From: Pseudomonadota bacterium
GTDB taxonomy: Bacteria; Pseudomonadota; Gammaproteobacteria; Burkholderiales; Burkholderiaceae_C
Assembly (NCBI GenBank): GCA_021783695.1
Contig: JAJXTO010000006.1
Span: forward strand, 41,087 to 105,086
Direction: 5' to 3'
DNA: 64,000 nucleotides
The notes below the pieces were generated by a model. That model was given only the letters and a program-made list of their open reading frames with translations, was not told the origin of the DNA and searched no databases. Both the position numbers and the translations under genes were made by a program. This document shows positions 21,290 through 32,373 of the stretch, one piece after another; positions within the stretch are counted from its first letter, which is position 1; each line of letters starts with the position of its first letter.

Positions 21290-21610
21290 ATGAGCATGAA
21301 AAAGACCGATCTTGAAAAGCATCTTGCCAAGAAACTCGACGGCAAGCTGAAGTCGGGTGCGATCCCGCAGCGTTTCGGCCAGGGCGCAAAAGCCGTGAGC
21401 GCGAAAGCCGAGGTCAAATCCAAGGACACTGCGCCCAAGTTGGTGCAACTGAGCTGCAAACTGCCCGCCGATCTGGCGCAACGCCTGCGCGACCGCGCTG
21501 TCACGGTGGATGGCGGCGTGAATGCGATCCTGACGCAGGCCGCTGCGCAGTGGCTGGAATCGACGGCGGTGGGCGAGGGGAAAACAGGGGGAAAACAGGG
21601 TCAGGTCTAG
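21290..21610 (+). CDS. Conserved hypothetical small basic protein
   Basis: A 106-aa protein with a very lysine-rich N-terminus (MSMKKTDLEKHLAKKL, DGKLKSGAIPQRFGQG) and a C-terminal segment (LPADLAQRLRDRAVTVDGGVNAILTQAAAQWL) shaped like a ribbon-helix-helix-type or short helical domain. Similar proteins with the MKKTDLEK start occur in Burkholderiales, by memory, without known function. It has no signal peptide. A GGGG sequence lies upstream of the ATG. It stands alone between ndh and the convergent gatB, about 46 bases after ndh, and could be cotranscribed with it. Confidence 0.65.
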   Translation: MSMKKTDLEKHLAKKLDGKLKSGAIPQRFGQGAKAVSAKAEVKSKDTAPKLVQLSCKLPADLAQRLRDRAVTVDGGVNAILTQAAAQWLESTAVGEGKTGGKQGQV

Positions 21611-21649
21611 CTTCGTAGCCCTGGCAGAATTCTCACCGCGACATCCGCT

Positions 21650-23098
21650 TCATCCCACGGCCTTTCTCAGCATCTCGCCCGCCTGCTGCGGGTTGGCGCG
21701 GCCGCCGGTGGCTTTCATCACCTGGCCGACCAGGGCGTTGAGGGCTTTGTCTTTGCCAGCGCGGTATTCCGCGACATTCTTCGGGTTGGCGGCGAGTACG
21801 GCGTCGACGGCGGCCTGCAGCGCGGCGCTGTCGTTGACTTGCGCCAGGCCGCGCGCGTCGATGATGGCGTCGACGATGCCGCCTTGCTCACCCTCCCACA
21901 ACGCGGTGAACACGTCCTTGGCGGTCTTGCTCGACAGGGTGCCGTCATCGATCTTGCGCGTCAGCGCGGCGAGTTGCGCGGCGGTGACGGGGCTGGCGCC
22001 GATGTCGCGCGCGTCGCGGTTGAGCTGGGCGGCGAGTTCGCCCATGATCCAGTTGGCGGCGAGCTTGGGTGCGGCGCCCGCAGCCACGCAGGCCTCGAAG
22101 TAAGCGGCGTGGGCGCGGGTCTGGGTCATTTGCGCGGCCGCGTCGGCGCTCAGGCCATGCGCCTGAACGAAGCGCGCGGCCATCTGGCCAGGGAGCTCGG
22201 GCATGTCGGCGCGCACCTGCTCGATCCACTCGGGCGAGATGACCAGCGGCGGCAGGTCGGGGTCGGGGAAGTAGCGGTAGTCGTGCGCGTCTTCCTTGGT
22301 GCGCATGGTGCGGGTTTCGCCCTTGTCGGGGTCGTACAGCCGGGTTTCCTGCACGACCTTGCCGCCGTCTTCGATGCGTTCGATCTGGCGGCGCACCTCG
22401 AATTCGATGGCTTTTTCGAGAAAACGGAAGCTGTTGAGGTTCTTGATCTCGCAGCGCGTGCCCAGTGGTTCGCCGGGGCGGCGCACGGAGACGTTGGCGT
22501 CGCAGCGGAACGAGCCTTCCTGCAGGTTGCCGTCGCAGATGCCCAGCCACACCACCAGCGCGTGCAGGGCGCGGGCATATTCGGCGGCTTCCCGGGCGCT
22601 GCGCATGTCGGGCTCGGTGACGACTTCGAGCAGCGGTGTGCCCGCGCGGTTGAGGTCGATGCCGCTGGCGGCGTTGCCCGCGCGGTCGAACAGACCAGCT
22701 TCGTGCAGCGACTTGCCCGCGTCTTCTTCGAGGTGGGCGCGGGTGAGCTGCAGGCGGTGCGGTTTGCCGTCCACGACGAAATCGACCACGCCGCCCTGCA
22801 CCACGGGGATTTCATACTGGCTGATCTGGTAGCCCTTGGGCAGGTCGGGGTAGAAATAGTTCTTGCGCGCGAACACCGAGCGCGGCGCGATGGCCGCGCC
22901 CAGCGCCAGACCGAGGCGGATGGCGCGTTCCACCGCCGCGCGGTTGGCCACCGGCAGCACGCCGGGCAGCGCCAGATCGACCGCGCAGGCCTGGGTGTTG
23001 GGCGCAGCGCCGAACGCAGTGGATGCGGCGGAAAACATCTTGGACTGGGTGGAGAGCTGAACGTGGGTTTCCAGACCGATGACCACTTCCCATGACAT
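21650..23098 (-). CDS. gatB: Aspartyl/glutamyl-tRNA amidotransferase subunit B
   Basis: Kinase/tRNA-binding subunit of GatCAB, which converts Glu-tRNA-Gln and Asp-tRNA-Asn to Gln-tRNA-Gln and Asn-tRNA-Asn. The 482-aa protein starts [13 protein letters not shown], continues with [35 protein letters not shown] and [12 protein letters not shown], and has the C-terminal YqeY-like tail ending [14 protein letters not shown]. Start chosen at 23098, where homologues begin. It is separated from gatA by a restriction-modification pair and a LysE gene, all on the same strand, which is an unusual layout. Confidence 0.96.
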   Translation of the reverse strand: MSWEVVIGLETHVQLSTQSKMFSAASTAFGAAPNTQACAVDLALPGVLPVANRAAVERAIRLGLALGAAIAPRSVFARKNYFYPDLPKGYQISQYEIPVVQGGVVDFVVDGKPHRLQLTRAHLEEDAGKSLHEAGLFDRAGNAASGIDLNRAGTPLLEVVTEPDMRSAREAAEYARALHALVVWLGICDGNLQEGSFRCDANVSVRRPGEPLGTRCEIKNLNSFRFLEKAIEFEVRRQIERIEDGGKVVQETRLYDPDKGETRTMRTKEDAHDYRYFPDPDLPPLVISPEWIEQVRADMPELPGQMAARFVQAHGLSADAAAQMTQTRAHAAYFEACVAAGAAPKLAANWIMGELAAQLNRDARDIGASPVTAAQLAALTRKIDDGTLSSKTAKDVFTALWEGEQGGIVDAIIDARGLAQVNDSAALQAAVDAVLAANPKNVAEYRAGKDKALNALVGQVMKATGGRANPQQAGEMLRKAVG

Positions 23099-23109
23099 AG
23101 TGCGATTCC

Positions 23110-23748
23110 TTACGTTGAACGGCGAAACGCCGAGAGCAGCAGCGCGGCACCGATGAACAGGGTGCCAAAACTGCGCTGCAGCCAGAGTTGGTGTTGCTTC
23201 GATCGCAGCGCGACGAGCACGCGCGCGGCCAGCAGGGTGTAGCCGTTCATCACCACGATGTCGGTGATGAAGAGCGACAGCCCGCACAGCAGGTATTGCG
23301 GCAGTTGCGGCGCGGCCGGGTTGATGAACTGCGGCAGCACCGCGAGCATGAACACCAGTCCCTTGGGATTGCTGGCGTTGATCAGAAAGCCGCGCAGCAC
23401 GAGCTGGGAGCGCTTGGGTGCTTCAGTGCTTCGTGGGGCACCGTCGGCCTCGACCAAGCCGTGCGCCGGGGCGCGCCATTGCTGCACGCCCAGCCACAGC
23501 AGATAGGCCACGCCGAACCACTTGATCACGCTGAACGCGGTTTCACTCGCGGCCAGAATCGCGCCCAGGCCACCGGCAACCACCACCAGAATGGCGGCGA
23601 TGCCCAGTTGCAGGCCGAGGATGTTCCACACGCCCGTGCGCCAGCCGTGGCGCAGTCCCGTGGTCATGCACGAGATCGCACCCGCGCCGGGCGAGAGGCT
23701 GATCAGCCAGCTCGCGGCGAAGAAGGTCAGCCAGGTGTGCAGATCCAT
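23110..23748 (-). CDS. LysE/RhtB-family amino-acid exporter
   Basis: Inner-membrane exporter of the LysE/RhtB family (212 aa, about six hydrophobic segments). Typical features are the N-terminal [17 protein letters not shown], the WNILGLQLG and [19 protein letters not shown] segments, and the [22 protein letters not shown] stretch characteristic of RhtB proteins. The substrate cannot be told from sequence. It lies between the restriction endonuclease gene (14 bases upstream) and gatB (11 bases downstream). No ribosome-binding site was evident before the ATG at 23748; the frame runs upstream past it. Confidence 0.9.
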   Translation of the reverse strand: MDLHTWLTFFAASWLISLSPGAGAISCMTTGLRHGWRTGVWNILGLQLGIAAILVVVAGGLGAILAASETAFSVIKWFGVAYLLWLGVQQWRAPAHGLVEADGAPRSTEAPKRSQLVLRGFLINASNPKGLVFMLAVLPQFINPAAPQLPQYLLCGLSLFITDIVVMNGYTLLAARVLVALRSKQHQLWLQRSFGTLFIGAALLLSAFRRST

Positions 23749-23761
23749 GTGTGTTGCAAGC

Positions 23762-24511
23762 TCAAGCCGGAACGCGGTGGCGAGGCTGCTCGCGGGATGA
23801 GTTGAATGCGACGAGCTCGGGCCAGTCGATGGCGCCGTCGGGCTGACAGAACTCCGCAATGAATCCAGCGCTGAACCGGTTGATGACTTTGGCGTAGGCG
23901 GCGAGGAATTGCTCGTTGCGCGCCTTGGCCTGATGTCCCAGCGGCTCGATGATGTCTTGATACATCGCGGCTTCGCCCGAGATCAGTTCCCAGAACGCCT
24001 GGCCGCAGAGTTTCTGGTAATCGCCCTTTACCGGCTTGGCGTTACGGCCATAGCAGCATCCATTGACGGCGATGAGGTGTTTGCTCTGGCCGTAGATGCG
24101 CCGCGCCTGTTTGAAGTGTTCGCGCATTTTCTTGATCTGGCTGGAATTACCCCAGTTCGGGCCGGACTTGATCGACACGATGTATCGAATTTCGCCTCTG
24201 TGGAATTCCAGATCGATGCCCTCGGTCGTGGATTTGCGCCCGCCATAGACGCGTGAGCACACTTCGATTGCCAGGCTCTCCAGAAAGTCGCCGAAGATGG
24301 TTTCTTCTTGCGAGGACAGATAGGCGTCGAGCAGTTGTTTGATCAGATCGGGCGCTGACTCGACGTATTTGGCCTTGAACAAATACGGGTTCTTGCGCTT
24401 GAGCACGGCTTTGAGTTTGAGCCCTTCCAGGCTCTGCAGCCGCTTTTCGTGGAAGTGCGGAATGTGCTCCTCAATAAATGCAGTGAGTTGGCGCTTAAGA
24501 TTTCTGTCCAT
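23762..24511 (-). CDS. Type II restriction endonuclease, PD-(D/E)XK-like
   Basis: Predicted restriction enzyme partnered with the adjacent DNA methyltransferase. The 249-aa protein has TTEGIDLEFHRGEIRYIVSIKSG at about 95-117, a PD-(D/E)XK-type core with Asp100 and SIK (Lys115); the middle acidic residue is replaced by serine, as in some families. GPNWGNSSQIKKMREHFKQA follows and resembles other type II enzymes annotated as PmeII-like, though I could not confirm the family. The start is firm: GGAGGAGG lies nine bases before the ATG. It overlaps the methyltransferase gene by 17 bases. Codon use looks less GC-rich than in neighbours, suggesting acquisition. Confidence 0.75.
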   Translation of the reverse strand: MDRNLKRQLTAFIEEHIPHFHEKRLQSLEGLKLKAVLKRKNPYLFKAKYVESAPDLIKQLLDAYLSSQEETIFGDFLESLAIEVCSRVYGGRKSTTEGIDLEFHRGEIRYIVSIKSGPNWGNSSQIKKMREHFKQARRIYGQSKHLIAVNGCCYGRNAKPVKGDYQKLCGQAFWELISGEAAMYQDIIEPLGHQAKARNEQFLAAYAKVINRFSAGFIAEFCQPDGAIDWPELVAFNSSREQPRHRVPA

Positions 24512-25343
24512 AGCCCGCAGCCTCCTCCATGAGCATCAGTTGTTTGCCGACGGCTTCCTCGGCCATGTCGCAATAGTCCTTCGATGTGTCAATGCCGATG
24601 CTATTGCGGCTCAACTCGTGCGCGGCCTTGAGCGTCGTGCCCGAGCCGACAAAAGGGTCGAGCACCGTATCTCCCGGGTCTGAAAAGAGTTTGATGAACC
24701 ATTCCGGCAGATTTTGCGGAAAGGCGGCGCTATGATTTTTGTTGCCGCATTCGGTCGCAAGATGCAGCACATTGGTCGGGTAAGCCATCGGGCGCTCCAG
24801 CCAGTTGGCGATGTTTTTCCCGAATCCGCTCCCGACTTGTGAATCGAAGCGCACCACATCGTTTTTACTCAGCGATTTGAGGCGCGTCCCTGCCCAGTCG
24901 CCCATTGGCACCATGACCGCTTCCTGGTTCATCTTGAACTTGCGCGCCTTGGTGAAATGCAGGCAGCGTTCCCATGCGTCTCGGAAGCGGTTGGGCCATT
25001 TTCCGGGATAGCAGTTGCGTTTGTGCCAGATGTATTCCTCGGTCCACAGCCACCCTTGTTGGCGCAAGGCGAGGATGAGTTCGAGGACGTAAGTGTGGCG
25101 CTCGCCGTTCTCGGCCTTTTCCTTGATGTTGAGAATGAACGATCCCGTGGGTTTCAGCACGCGCAGAAATTCGGCGGAACGCGGCAGGAACCATTCCACA
25201 TAGTGTTCCGGGGCGATGCCGCCATAGGTGTTTTTGCGCCGGTCTGCATACGGGGGCGATGTGACAATGAGATCGATGCTCTGATCGGGGAAGGCTTGGA
25301 GCACTTCTCCGCAATCGCCGTGCAGCACTTGGGTCGTTGTCAT
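24495..25343 (-). CDS. Type II DNA methyltransferase, beta class (SPPY motif)
   Basis: Modification enzyme protecting host DNA from the endonuclease encoded next to it. The 282-aa protein has catalytic motif IV TSPPY at residues 28-32 before the AdoMet-binding motif I LDPFVGSGTT at 229-237, which is the beta-class order. SPPY is most common in N4-cytosine methyltransferases, but N6-adenine activity is not excluded. FILNIKEKAENGERHTY and IWHKRNCYPGKWPNRFRDAWE are typical of this group. AAGGA lies six bases before the ATG. It begins only 12 bases after gatA, in the same direction. The recognition sequence cannot be predicted. Confidence 0.9.
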   Translation of the reverse strand: MTTTQVLHGDCGEVLQAFPDQSIDLIVTSPPYADRRKNTYGGIAPEHYVEWFLPRSAEFLRVLKPTGSFILNIKEKAENGERHTYVLELILALRQQGWLWTEEYIWHKRNCYPGKWPNRFRDAWERCLHFTKARKFKMNQEAVMVPMGDWAGTRLKSLSKNDVVRFDSQVGSGFGKNIANWLERPMAYPTNVLHLATECGNKNHSAAFPQNLPEWFIKLFSDPGDTVLDPFVGSGTTLKAAHELSRNSIGIDTSKDYCDMAEEAVGKQLMLMEEAAGYGQKS

Positions 25344-25355
25344 GGGCGTCCTTGG

Positions 25356-26866
25356 TCAGAAGGGGCTGCGGCGATGCCAGTCGGTCGCTTGCTGGAAGCG
25401 GTGGGCGACCTGCAGCAGACGGCTCTCGGCGAAATGCGGGCCGATGAGTTGCAGGCCGACCGGGCGGCGCGCATTGGCCCCCGCACCGAAGCCAGCGGGC
25501 ACGCTCATGCCAGGCAGGCCGGCGAGGCTGGCCGAGAGGGTGTAGATGTCGGCCAGGTAGTTGGCCAGCGGATCGGCCTTGTCGCCCAGGTTCCACGCCA
25601 CGGTGGGAGACACCGGCCCGGCGATCACGTCGCACTGGGTGAAGGCGCGGGCGAAATCGTCGGCGATGAGGCGGCGGATCTTCTGCGCCTGCAGGTAGTA
25701 GGCGTCGTAATAGCCGTGCGACAGCACATAGGCGCCGATCATGATGCGGCGCTTGACCTCGGGGCCGAAGCCCTCGGCACGGCTCTTGCCGTACATCTCG
25801 GCCAGGTCCTTGTACTGCGCGGCGCGGTGGCCGAAGCGCACGCCGTCGAAACGGCTCAGATTGGAGCTGGCCTCGGCGGGGGCGATGATGTAGTAGGCCG
25901 GAATGGACAGCTCGGTCAGCGGCAGCGACACCTCCACCAATGTGGCGCCCAGGCGTTCGAGCGTCTCGAGGGCTTCGCGCACGGCGGCTTCGACATCGGC
26001 GGCCAGGCCCGCGCCGAAGTATTCGCGCGGCAGGCCGATGCGCAGGCCGGCGAGCGGCTGCGCGGCGGTGGCGCCGGGCAGGGGCTGATCGAGCGCGGCG
26101 ACGTAATCGGGGACGGCGCGCTCGACGCTGGTGGCGTCGCGCGGATCGAAGCCGGCCATGGCGGTGAGCAGGGCGGCGCAGTCCCAGGCGGTCTGTGCCA
26201 TCGGACCGGCCTGGTCGAGGCTGGAGGCGAAGGCGATCATGCCGTAGCGCGAGCACAGGCCGTAGGTCGGCTTGATGCCCGTGACCCCGCACATGGCCGC
26301 GGGCTGGCGGATCGAGCCGCCGGTGTCGGTGCCGGTGGCGGCGCTCACCAGGCGCGCAGCCACCGCCGCCGCCGAGCCGCCGGACGAGCCGCCGGGAACG
26401 GCAGCAAGGTCCCAGGGGTTGCGCACTGGGCCGTAAGCCGAGTTCTCGTTGGACGAGCCCATGGCGAATTCGTCCATATTGGTCTTGCCGACCGTGACCA
26501 TCCCGGCGCCGGTGAAGTCGTCTGCCCCAGCCCCCAGCCGTGCCACCACGGTGGCATCGAAAGGACTGAGATAACCGGCCAGCATGCGCGAACCGGCGGT
26601 GACGGGCAGGGTGCGGGTGACGAACACGTCTTTGTGCGCCACCGGCACGCCCAGCAGCGGCCGGGTGTCGCCTGCGGCGCGGGCGGCGTCGGCGGCCTGC
26701 GCGGCCTGCAGGGCGCCTTCGGCATCGACATGCAGGAAGGCGCCCAGATCGGCATGGGCGGCGATGCGGTCGAGCGCGGCGCGGGTGAGTTCGACGCTGG
26801 AGACTTGACGCGCGGCGAGCGCAGCGGACAGGGTGCGCAGGTCGGCGGAGGAAAGGTCTGAGGCGC

Positions 26867-26870
<4 letters not shown>
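25356..26870 (-). CDS. gatA: Glutamyl-tRNA(Gln) amidotransferase subunit A
   Basis: Amidase subunit of GatCAB that releases ammonia from glutamine. The 504-aa protein has the Ser-cisSer-Lys triad: Lys80 in [10 protein letters not shown], Ser162 in [15 protein letters not shown] and Ser186 in [11 protein letters not shown]; the spacing equals that of characterised Gat[20 protein letters not shown] and [12 protein letters not shown] are also GatA-type. Its ATG overlaps the gatC stop codon (ATGA), so translation is coupled. Downstream follow the methyltransferase and endonuclease genes in the same orientation. Confidence 0.96.
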
Positions 26871-28443
<1,573 letters not shown>

Positions 28444-28521
28444 TCCGCGTGTCTGTGCGGGGCTGACCGTTGCGGTCCGGCCCCAGTTCGGGCGAACTGC
28501 CCAGCGTTTCACCTCGTCCCC

Positions 28522-29472
28522 ATGGCCTACGGCACTCTTGAGCGATCACCTCCGCCGTTTTTCCGGCAGGGGCCGTCTGCGCTCACGCGGCTGCTGCTGT
28601 TTTCCGCGCTGGCGGTGTTGCTGATGGCGCTGGACACGCGCTTCAGGGTGACCCCCCTGCTGCGGCAGGGCTTGTCCGTGGCGGTCTATCCCCTGCAGCG
28701 TATGGCGCAGGTGCCGGTGCTCTGGGCGCAGGAGCTGGGCGGCTACCTCGAATCGCCGGTGCAGGCGCAGCGGGAAATCAGCCGTCTGCAGCGTGTCAAT
28801 GCGGCACTGTCCCTGCAGGCCCAGATGGAGGCGCAGTTGCGGCTGGAAAACAACCGTCTGCGTACCCTGCTGCATTTGCAGCAGAGCATGCCGCCCACGT
28901 CGGTTGCGGCGCAGATCAGCGCGCAGGCCAGCGATCCGTTCAACCGCACCGTGGTGATCGACCGCGGCAGTCTGCAGGGGGTCGCGCTGGGCTCACCGGT
29001 GATCGACGAAACCGGGCTGCTCGGACAGGTCACGCGCGACTATCCCTTGAGCGCCGAAGTCACCCTCATCACCGACCGCGACGCCGTGGTGCCGGTGCAG
29101 ATCCAGCGTACCGGCGAACGCGGCGTGCTCTATGGCGAGCCCGGACTCGGCCAGGGCGGGCTGGAGCTGCGCTGGATGCCGACCGCCGCCGATGTGCGCG
29201 TGGGCGATTTGCTGGTGACCAGCGGGGTGGACGGCATCTACACCGCAGGGCTGCGCGTGGCGCGGGTCACCGCGGTGGTGCGCCAGCGCGATACCGCGTT
29301 TGCGCGGGTGATCTGCGCGCCGCTGGCCGACGTGGAGGGCGGGCGGCATGTGCTGGTGCTCAAGCCGCTCACTCCCCTGGCGCCCGCGCCGCCTGCCGAC
29401 ATCGTCAAGTCTGGCGCGGTGCCACGCAAGCCGCATGCGGCATCCGTTCCGGCCGCAGCCGGGGCGCGTTGA
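28522..29472 (+). CDS. mreC: Rod shape-determining protein MreC
   Basis: Bitopic inner-membrane protein linking MreB filaments to the periplasmic wall machinery. The 316-aa protein has one membrane segment (about residues 21-37), a periplasmic coiled coil (about 78-118, REISRLQRVNAALSLQAQ) and the beta-domain core with VVIDRGSLQGVALGSPV, GLLGQVTRDYPLSAEVTLITD and GDLLVTSGVDGIYTAGL. A proline/alanine-rich tail of about 40 residues follows. Seventy-eight bases after mreB. Confidence 0.95.
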   Translation: MAYGTLERSPPPFFRQGPSALTRLLLFSALAVLLMALDTRFRVTPLLRQGLSVAVYPLQRMAQVPVLWAQELGGYLESPVQAQREISRLQRVNAALSLQAQMEAQLRLENNRLRTLLHLQQSMPPTSVAAQISAQASDPFNRTVVIDRGSLQGVALGSPVIDETGLLGQVTRDYPLSAEVTLITDRDAVVPVQIQRTGERGVLYGEPGLGQGGLELRWMPTAADVRVGDLLVTSGVDGIYTAGLRVARVTAVVRQRDTAFARVICAPLADVEGGRHVLVLKPLTPLAPAPPADIVKSGAVPRKPHAASVPAAAGAR

Positions 29473-29484
29473 AGTCTGCTCAAC

Positions 29485-30063
29485 GTGAATCTTCTGCCGC
29501 GCCGCCGCCGCTCCGATTTCGCCTCCATGCCCACGGCGCGCGCGCCTGCCGGTGGCGCGCGCGAGGTGCTGCTGCTCCCGGTCAAACCCTGGTTCATCGC
29601 GCTCACCCTGCTCATCGCCCTGCTGTTTGACTTTCTGCCGCTGGGGCGGCTGGCCTGGATGCCGGACGCCGTGGCGGTCACCCTCGTGTTCTGGAATGTG
29701 CATCAACCCCGCCGCGTGGGCATGACCGTGGCGTTTGTTCTCGGCCTGATGGTGGATGTGCAGCAGGGCGCGGTGTTGGGCGAGCATGCGCTGATCTACA
29801 CCGTGCTGAGCTACTTCGCCATCAGCCTGCACCGGCGGATGCTATGGTTCCCGGCGCTGCAGCAGGCGCTGCATGTGCTGCCTCTGTTCGTCGGCACGCA
29901 GTTGCTGCTGCTGCTGGTGGGCATGTGGTCCGGCGGCAGCTTCCCCGGCTGGGCGTTTTTACTCGCGCCGGTGTTGCAGGCCGCATTGTGGCCGCCGTTG
30001 TCCTGGCTGCTGCTGGCGCCGCAACGCCGCGCGCCCGACTCCGACCGCAATCGCCCCTTGTGA
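29485..30063 (+). CDS. mreD: Rod shape-determining protein MreD
   Basis: Integral membrane partner of MreC. The 192-aa protein is hydrophobic with about five membrane segments (for example LTLLIALLFDFLPLGRL, VAFVLGLMVDVQQGAVLGEH and ALHVLPLFVGTQLLLLL); the GLMVDVQQG region is characteristic of MreD. The start used is GTG, 12 bases after mreC; an ATG at 29527 would remove a basic N-terminal stretch and is a plausible alternative. Confidence 0.9.
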   Translation: MNLLPRRRRSDFASMPTARAPAGGAREVLLLPVKPWFIALTLLIALLFDFLPLGRLAWMPDAVAVTLVFWNVHQPRRVGMTVAFVLGLMVDVQQGAVLGEHALIYTVLSYFAISLHRRMLWFPALQQALHVLPLFVGTQLLLLLVGMWSGGSFPGWAFLLAPVLQAALWPPLSWLLLAPQRRAPDSDRNRPL

Positions 30064-30125
30064 TGGTTTCCTTGCCGAACCTTGTGGGCGGCTTCCGCTC
30101 CGATCATGGTTGATCCGTCCTTGCG

Positions 30126-32351
30126 ATGACCGAACTGCGCAATATCGAACGCGAGCTGTTCCGCTTTCGCCGCCGCCTCATTCTGGCCGCCGGTGTGGTG
30201 GTGCTGAGCTTTGCGTTGCTGATCGGGCGCTGGCTGTGGCTGCAGGTCGTGCGGCACCGGCAGTTCTCCACCCAGGCGCAGGACAACCGCATCGCGCTGG
30301 TGCCCATTCCGCCGCAGCGCGGGCTGATTCTCGACCGCAACGGCATCATTCTGGCCAGCAATTACGCCGCCTACACCCTGGAGATCACGCCGTCGAAGGT
30401 CAAGGGCACGCTGCAGCAAACCATCGACGCGCTCAAGGCCATCGTGCCGATCACGCCCTTTGACGAGCGGCGCTTCAATAATCTGCTCGGTCAATCGCGG
30501 CGCTTCGAGTCGCTGCCCATCCTCAATAAGCTCACCGACGATCAGGTGGCGCGCTTCGTGGCGCAGCGCTTTCGCTTTCCCGGGGTGAATGTGCGGGCGC
30601 GGCTGTTTCGCAGCTACCCGCTGGGCGCGCTGGGCTGTCATCTGCTGGGGTATATCGGCCGCATCAACCAGGCCGAGCAACAGCGCATCGACGACAGTGA
30701 CGACGCCAGCAACTATCTCGGCACCGACCACATCGGCAAGCTGGGTGTGGAGCAGGCCTACGAGGCGCAACTGCATGGCGTCACCGGCTATGAGGAGGTG
30801 GAGGTCAACGCCACGGGCCGTCCGGTGCGCAAAATCAAGACCGTGCCCGCCACGCCGGGGCAGAACCTGGTGCTGGGCGTGGACATCCGGCTGCAGAAGC
30901 TCATCGAAGACCTGTACGGCAAGCGCCGCGGAGCCTGTGTGGCCATCGATCCGCGCAACGGCGAGGTGCTGGCCTTTGTGTCCATGCCGACATTCGACCC
31001 CAATCTGTTCGTCGACGGCATCGATCAGGTGAACTGGGACGCGCTGAACAACTCGCCCGACCGTCCCATGCTCAACCGCATTCTGCGCGGCACCTTTCCG
31101 CCGGGCTCGACCTACAAGCCCTATCTGGCAATGGGCGCGCTGACAGACGGCATCCGCACCGCGCAGTGGAGTTTCCGCGATCCCGGCTTTTTCATGTTCG
31201 CCGGGCACCGCTTTCGCGACGACGTGCCCGGCGGGCATGGCATCGTGGACATGCACAAGGCCATTCAGGTCTCGTGCGATGTGTACTTCTACATGGTGGC
31301 GCATGACTGGGGGGTGGACGGCATGGCCAACTACACCAGCAAGTTCAGCTTTGGCCAGGCCACCGGCATCGACCTGAACGGCGAGGCCAAGGGCGTGCTG
31401 CCCTCCAAGGCGTGGAAGCGCAAGGTGTTTCGCAGCCCGGCGCAGAAAGTCTGGTATCCCGGCGACACCATCAGCCTGGGCATCGGCCAGGGCTACAACA
31501 CCTTCACCCCGCTGCAAATGGCCACGGCGCTGTCCACTCTGGCGAATCAGGGCACGCGCTACGCCCCGCGTGTGGTGCGGGCCATCGAAGACATGGCCTC
31601 GCGCCGTTTCACCCCGGTGCAGGCGCCCGTGGCCGAGCGCGTCGACATGAACCCGGCGTACTGGCAGGTGGTGCATGGCGGCATGATGGCGGTCAACCAG
31701 ACCGGCGGCACCGGGGCAGATGCCTTCAAGGGAGCGCAGTACACCAGCGCCGGCAAGACCGGCACGGCGCAGGTGTTCACCGTGGCACAGAACCAGACCT
31801 ATGACACCAAGGATGTGGCGCACCATTTGCGCGACCACGCGCTGTATGTGGTGTATGCCCCGGCAGAAAACCCGGTCATCGCGCTGGCCATGATCGTGGA
31901 GAACGCCGGTTTCGGCGGCGCGGCCGCCGCGCCCATCGCCCGCAAGGCGCTCGACTATCACCTCCTCGGGCTCTACCCCACAGACGACGAGATCGAAAAG
32001 ATCAGCGGCGCCAGGCCGCAGCCGGTGCAGTTCACCTACGCCGGTGAGCGCGAGGGCGTGCCGCACATTCCGGGCGCCAAGCCACCACCCGCGCCCGCGG
32101 CATCCGCTCCGGCGGGCGCGGCTTCCGCAGCGACCTCAGCAGCGGCTTCTGCTGCGGCGGCGAAAGCCGCTTCTGCGTCCCCGGTTCAATCGGCATCGAC
32201 CCCGGCGCGGGCCAAGCCGACCGCCTTCGATGCGGACACGCTGGGCAACTACCAGCGCACCGCCTGCACCGGAGGGCTGCGCGCCCCGCTGTTCACCCGT
32301 TTTGGCGCGCGGCCTGAAGTCACTGATGAGTCTGAAGGGGTGCGGCTATGA
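30126..32351 (+). CDS. mrdA: Penicillin-binding protein 2 (elongasome transpeptidase)
   Basis: Class B PBP that crosslinks peptidoglycan during elongation together with RodA. It has an N-terminal membrane anchor (about 18-40), the dimerisation/pedestal domain starting ALVPIPPQRGLILDRNG, and a transpeptidase domain with the SxxK site Ser328-Thr-Tyr-Lys331 in FPPGSTYKP, VSCDVYFY (SxD form of the second motif), and the KTG motif TSAGKTGTAQV. At 741 aa it is about 100 residues longer than E. coli PBP2, because of an alanine/proline/serine-rich C-terminal tail (about 650-700). The ATG lacks a clear ribosome-binding site. Confidence 0.95.
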   Translation: MTELRNIERELFRFRRRLILAAGVVVLSFALLIGRWLWLQVVRHRQFSTQAQDNRIALVPIPPQRGLILDRNGIILASNYAAYTLEITPSKVKGTLQQTIDALKAIVPITPFDERRFNNLLGQSRRFESLPILNKLTDDQVARFVAQRFRFPGVNVRARLFRSYPLGALGCHLLGYIGRINQAEQQRIDDSDDASNYLGTDHIGKLGVEQAYEAQLHGVTGYEEVEVNATGRPVRKIKTVPATPGQNLVLGVDIRLQKLIEDLYGKRRGACVAIDPRNGEVLAFVSMPTFDPNLFVDGIDQVNWDALNNSPDRPMLNRILRGTFPPGSTYKPYLAMGALTDGIRTAQWSFRDPGFFMFAGHRFRDDVPGGHGIVDMHKAIQVSCDVYFYMVAHDWGVDGMANYTSKFSFGQATGIDLNGEAKGVLPSKAWKRKVFRSPAQKVWYPGDTISLGIGQGYNTFTPLQMATALSTLANQGTRYAPRVVRAIEDMASRRFTPVQAPVAERVDMNPAYWQVVHGGMMAVNQTGGTGADAFKGAQYTSAGKTGTAQVFTVAQNQTYDTKDVAHHLRDHALYVVYAPAENPVIALAMIVENAGFGGAAAAPIARKALDYHLLGLYPTDDEIEKISGARPQPVQFTYAGEREGVPHIPGAKPPPAPAASAPAGAASAATSAAASAAAAKAASASPVQSASTPARAKPTAFDADTLGNYQRTACTGGLRAPLFTRFGARPEVTDESEGVRL

Positions 32352-32373
32352 ATGCAGCGCGGAGGGTGGTTTC

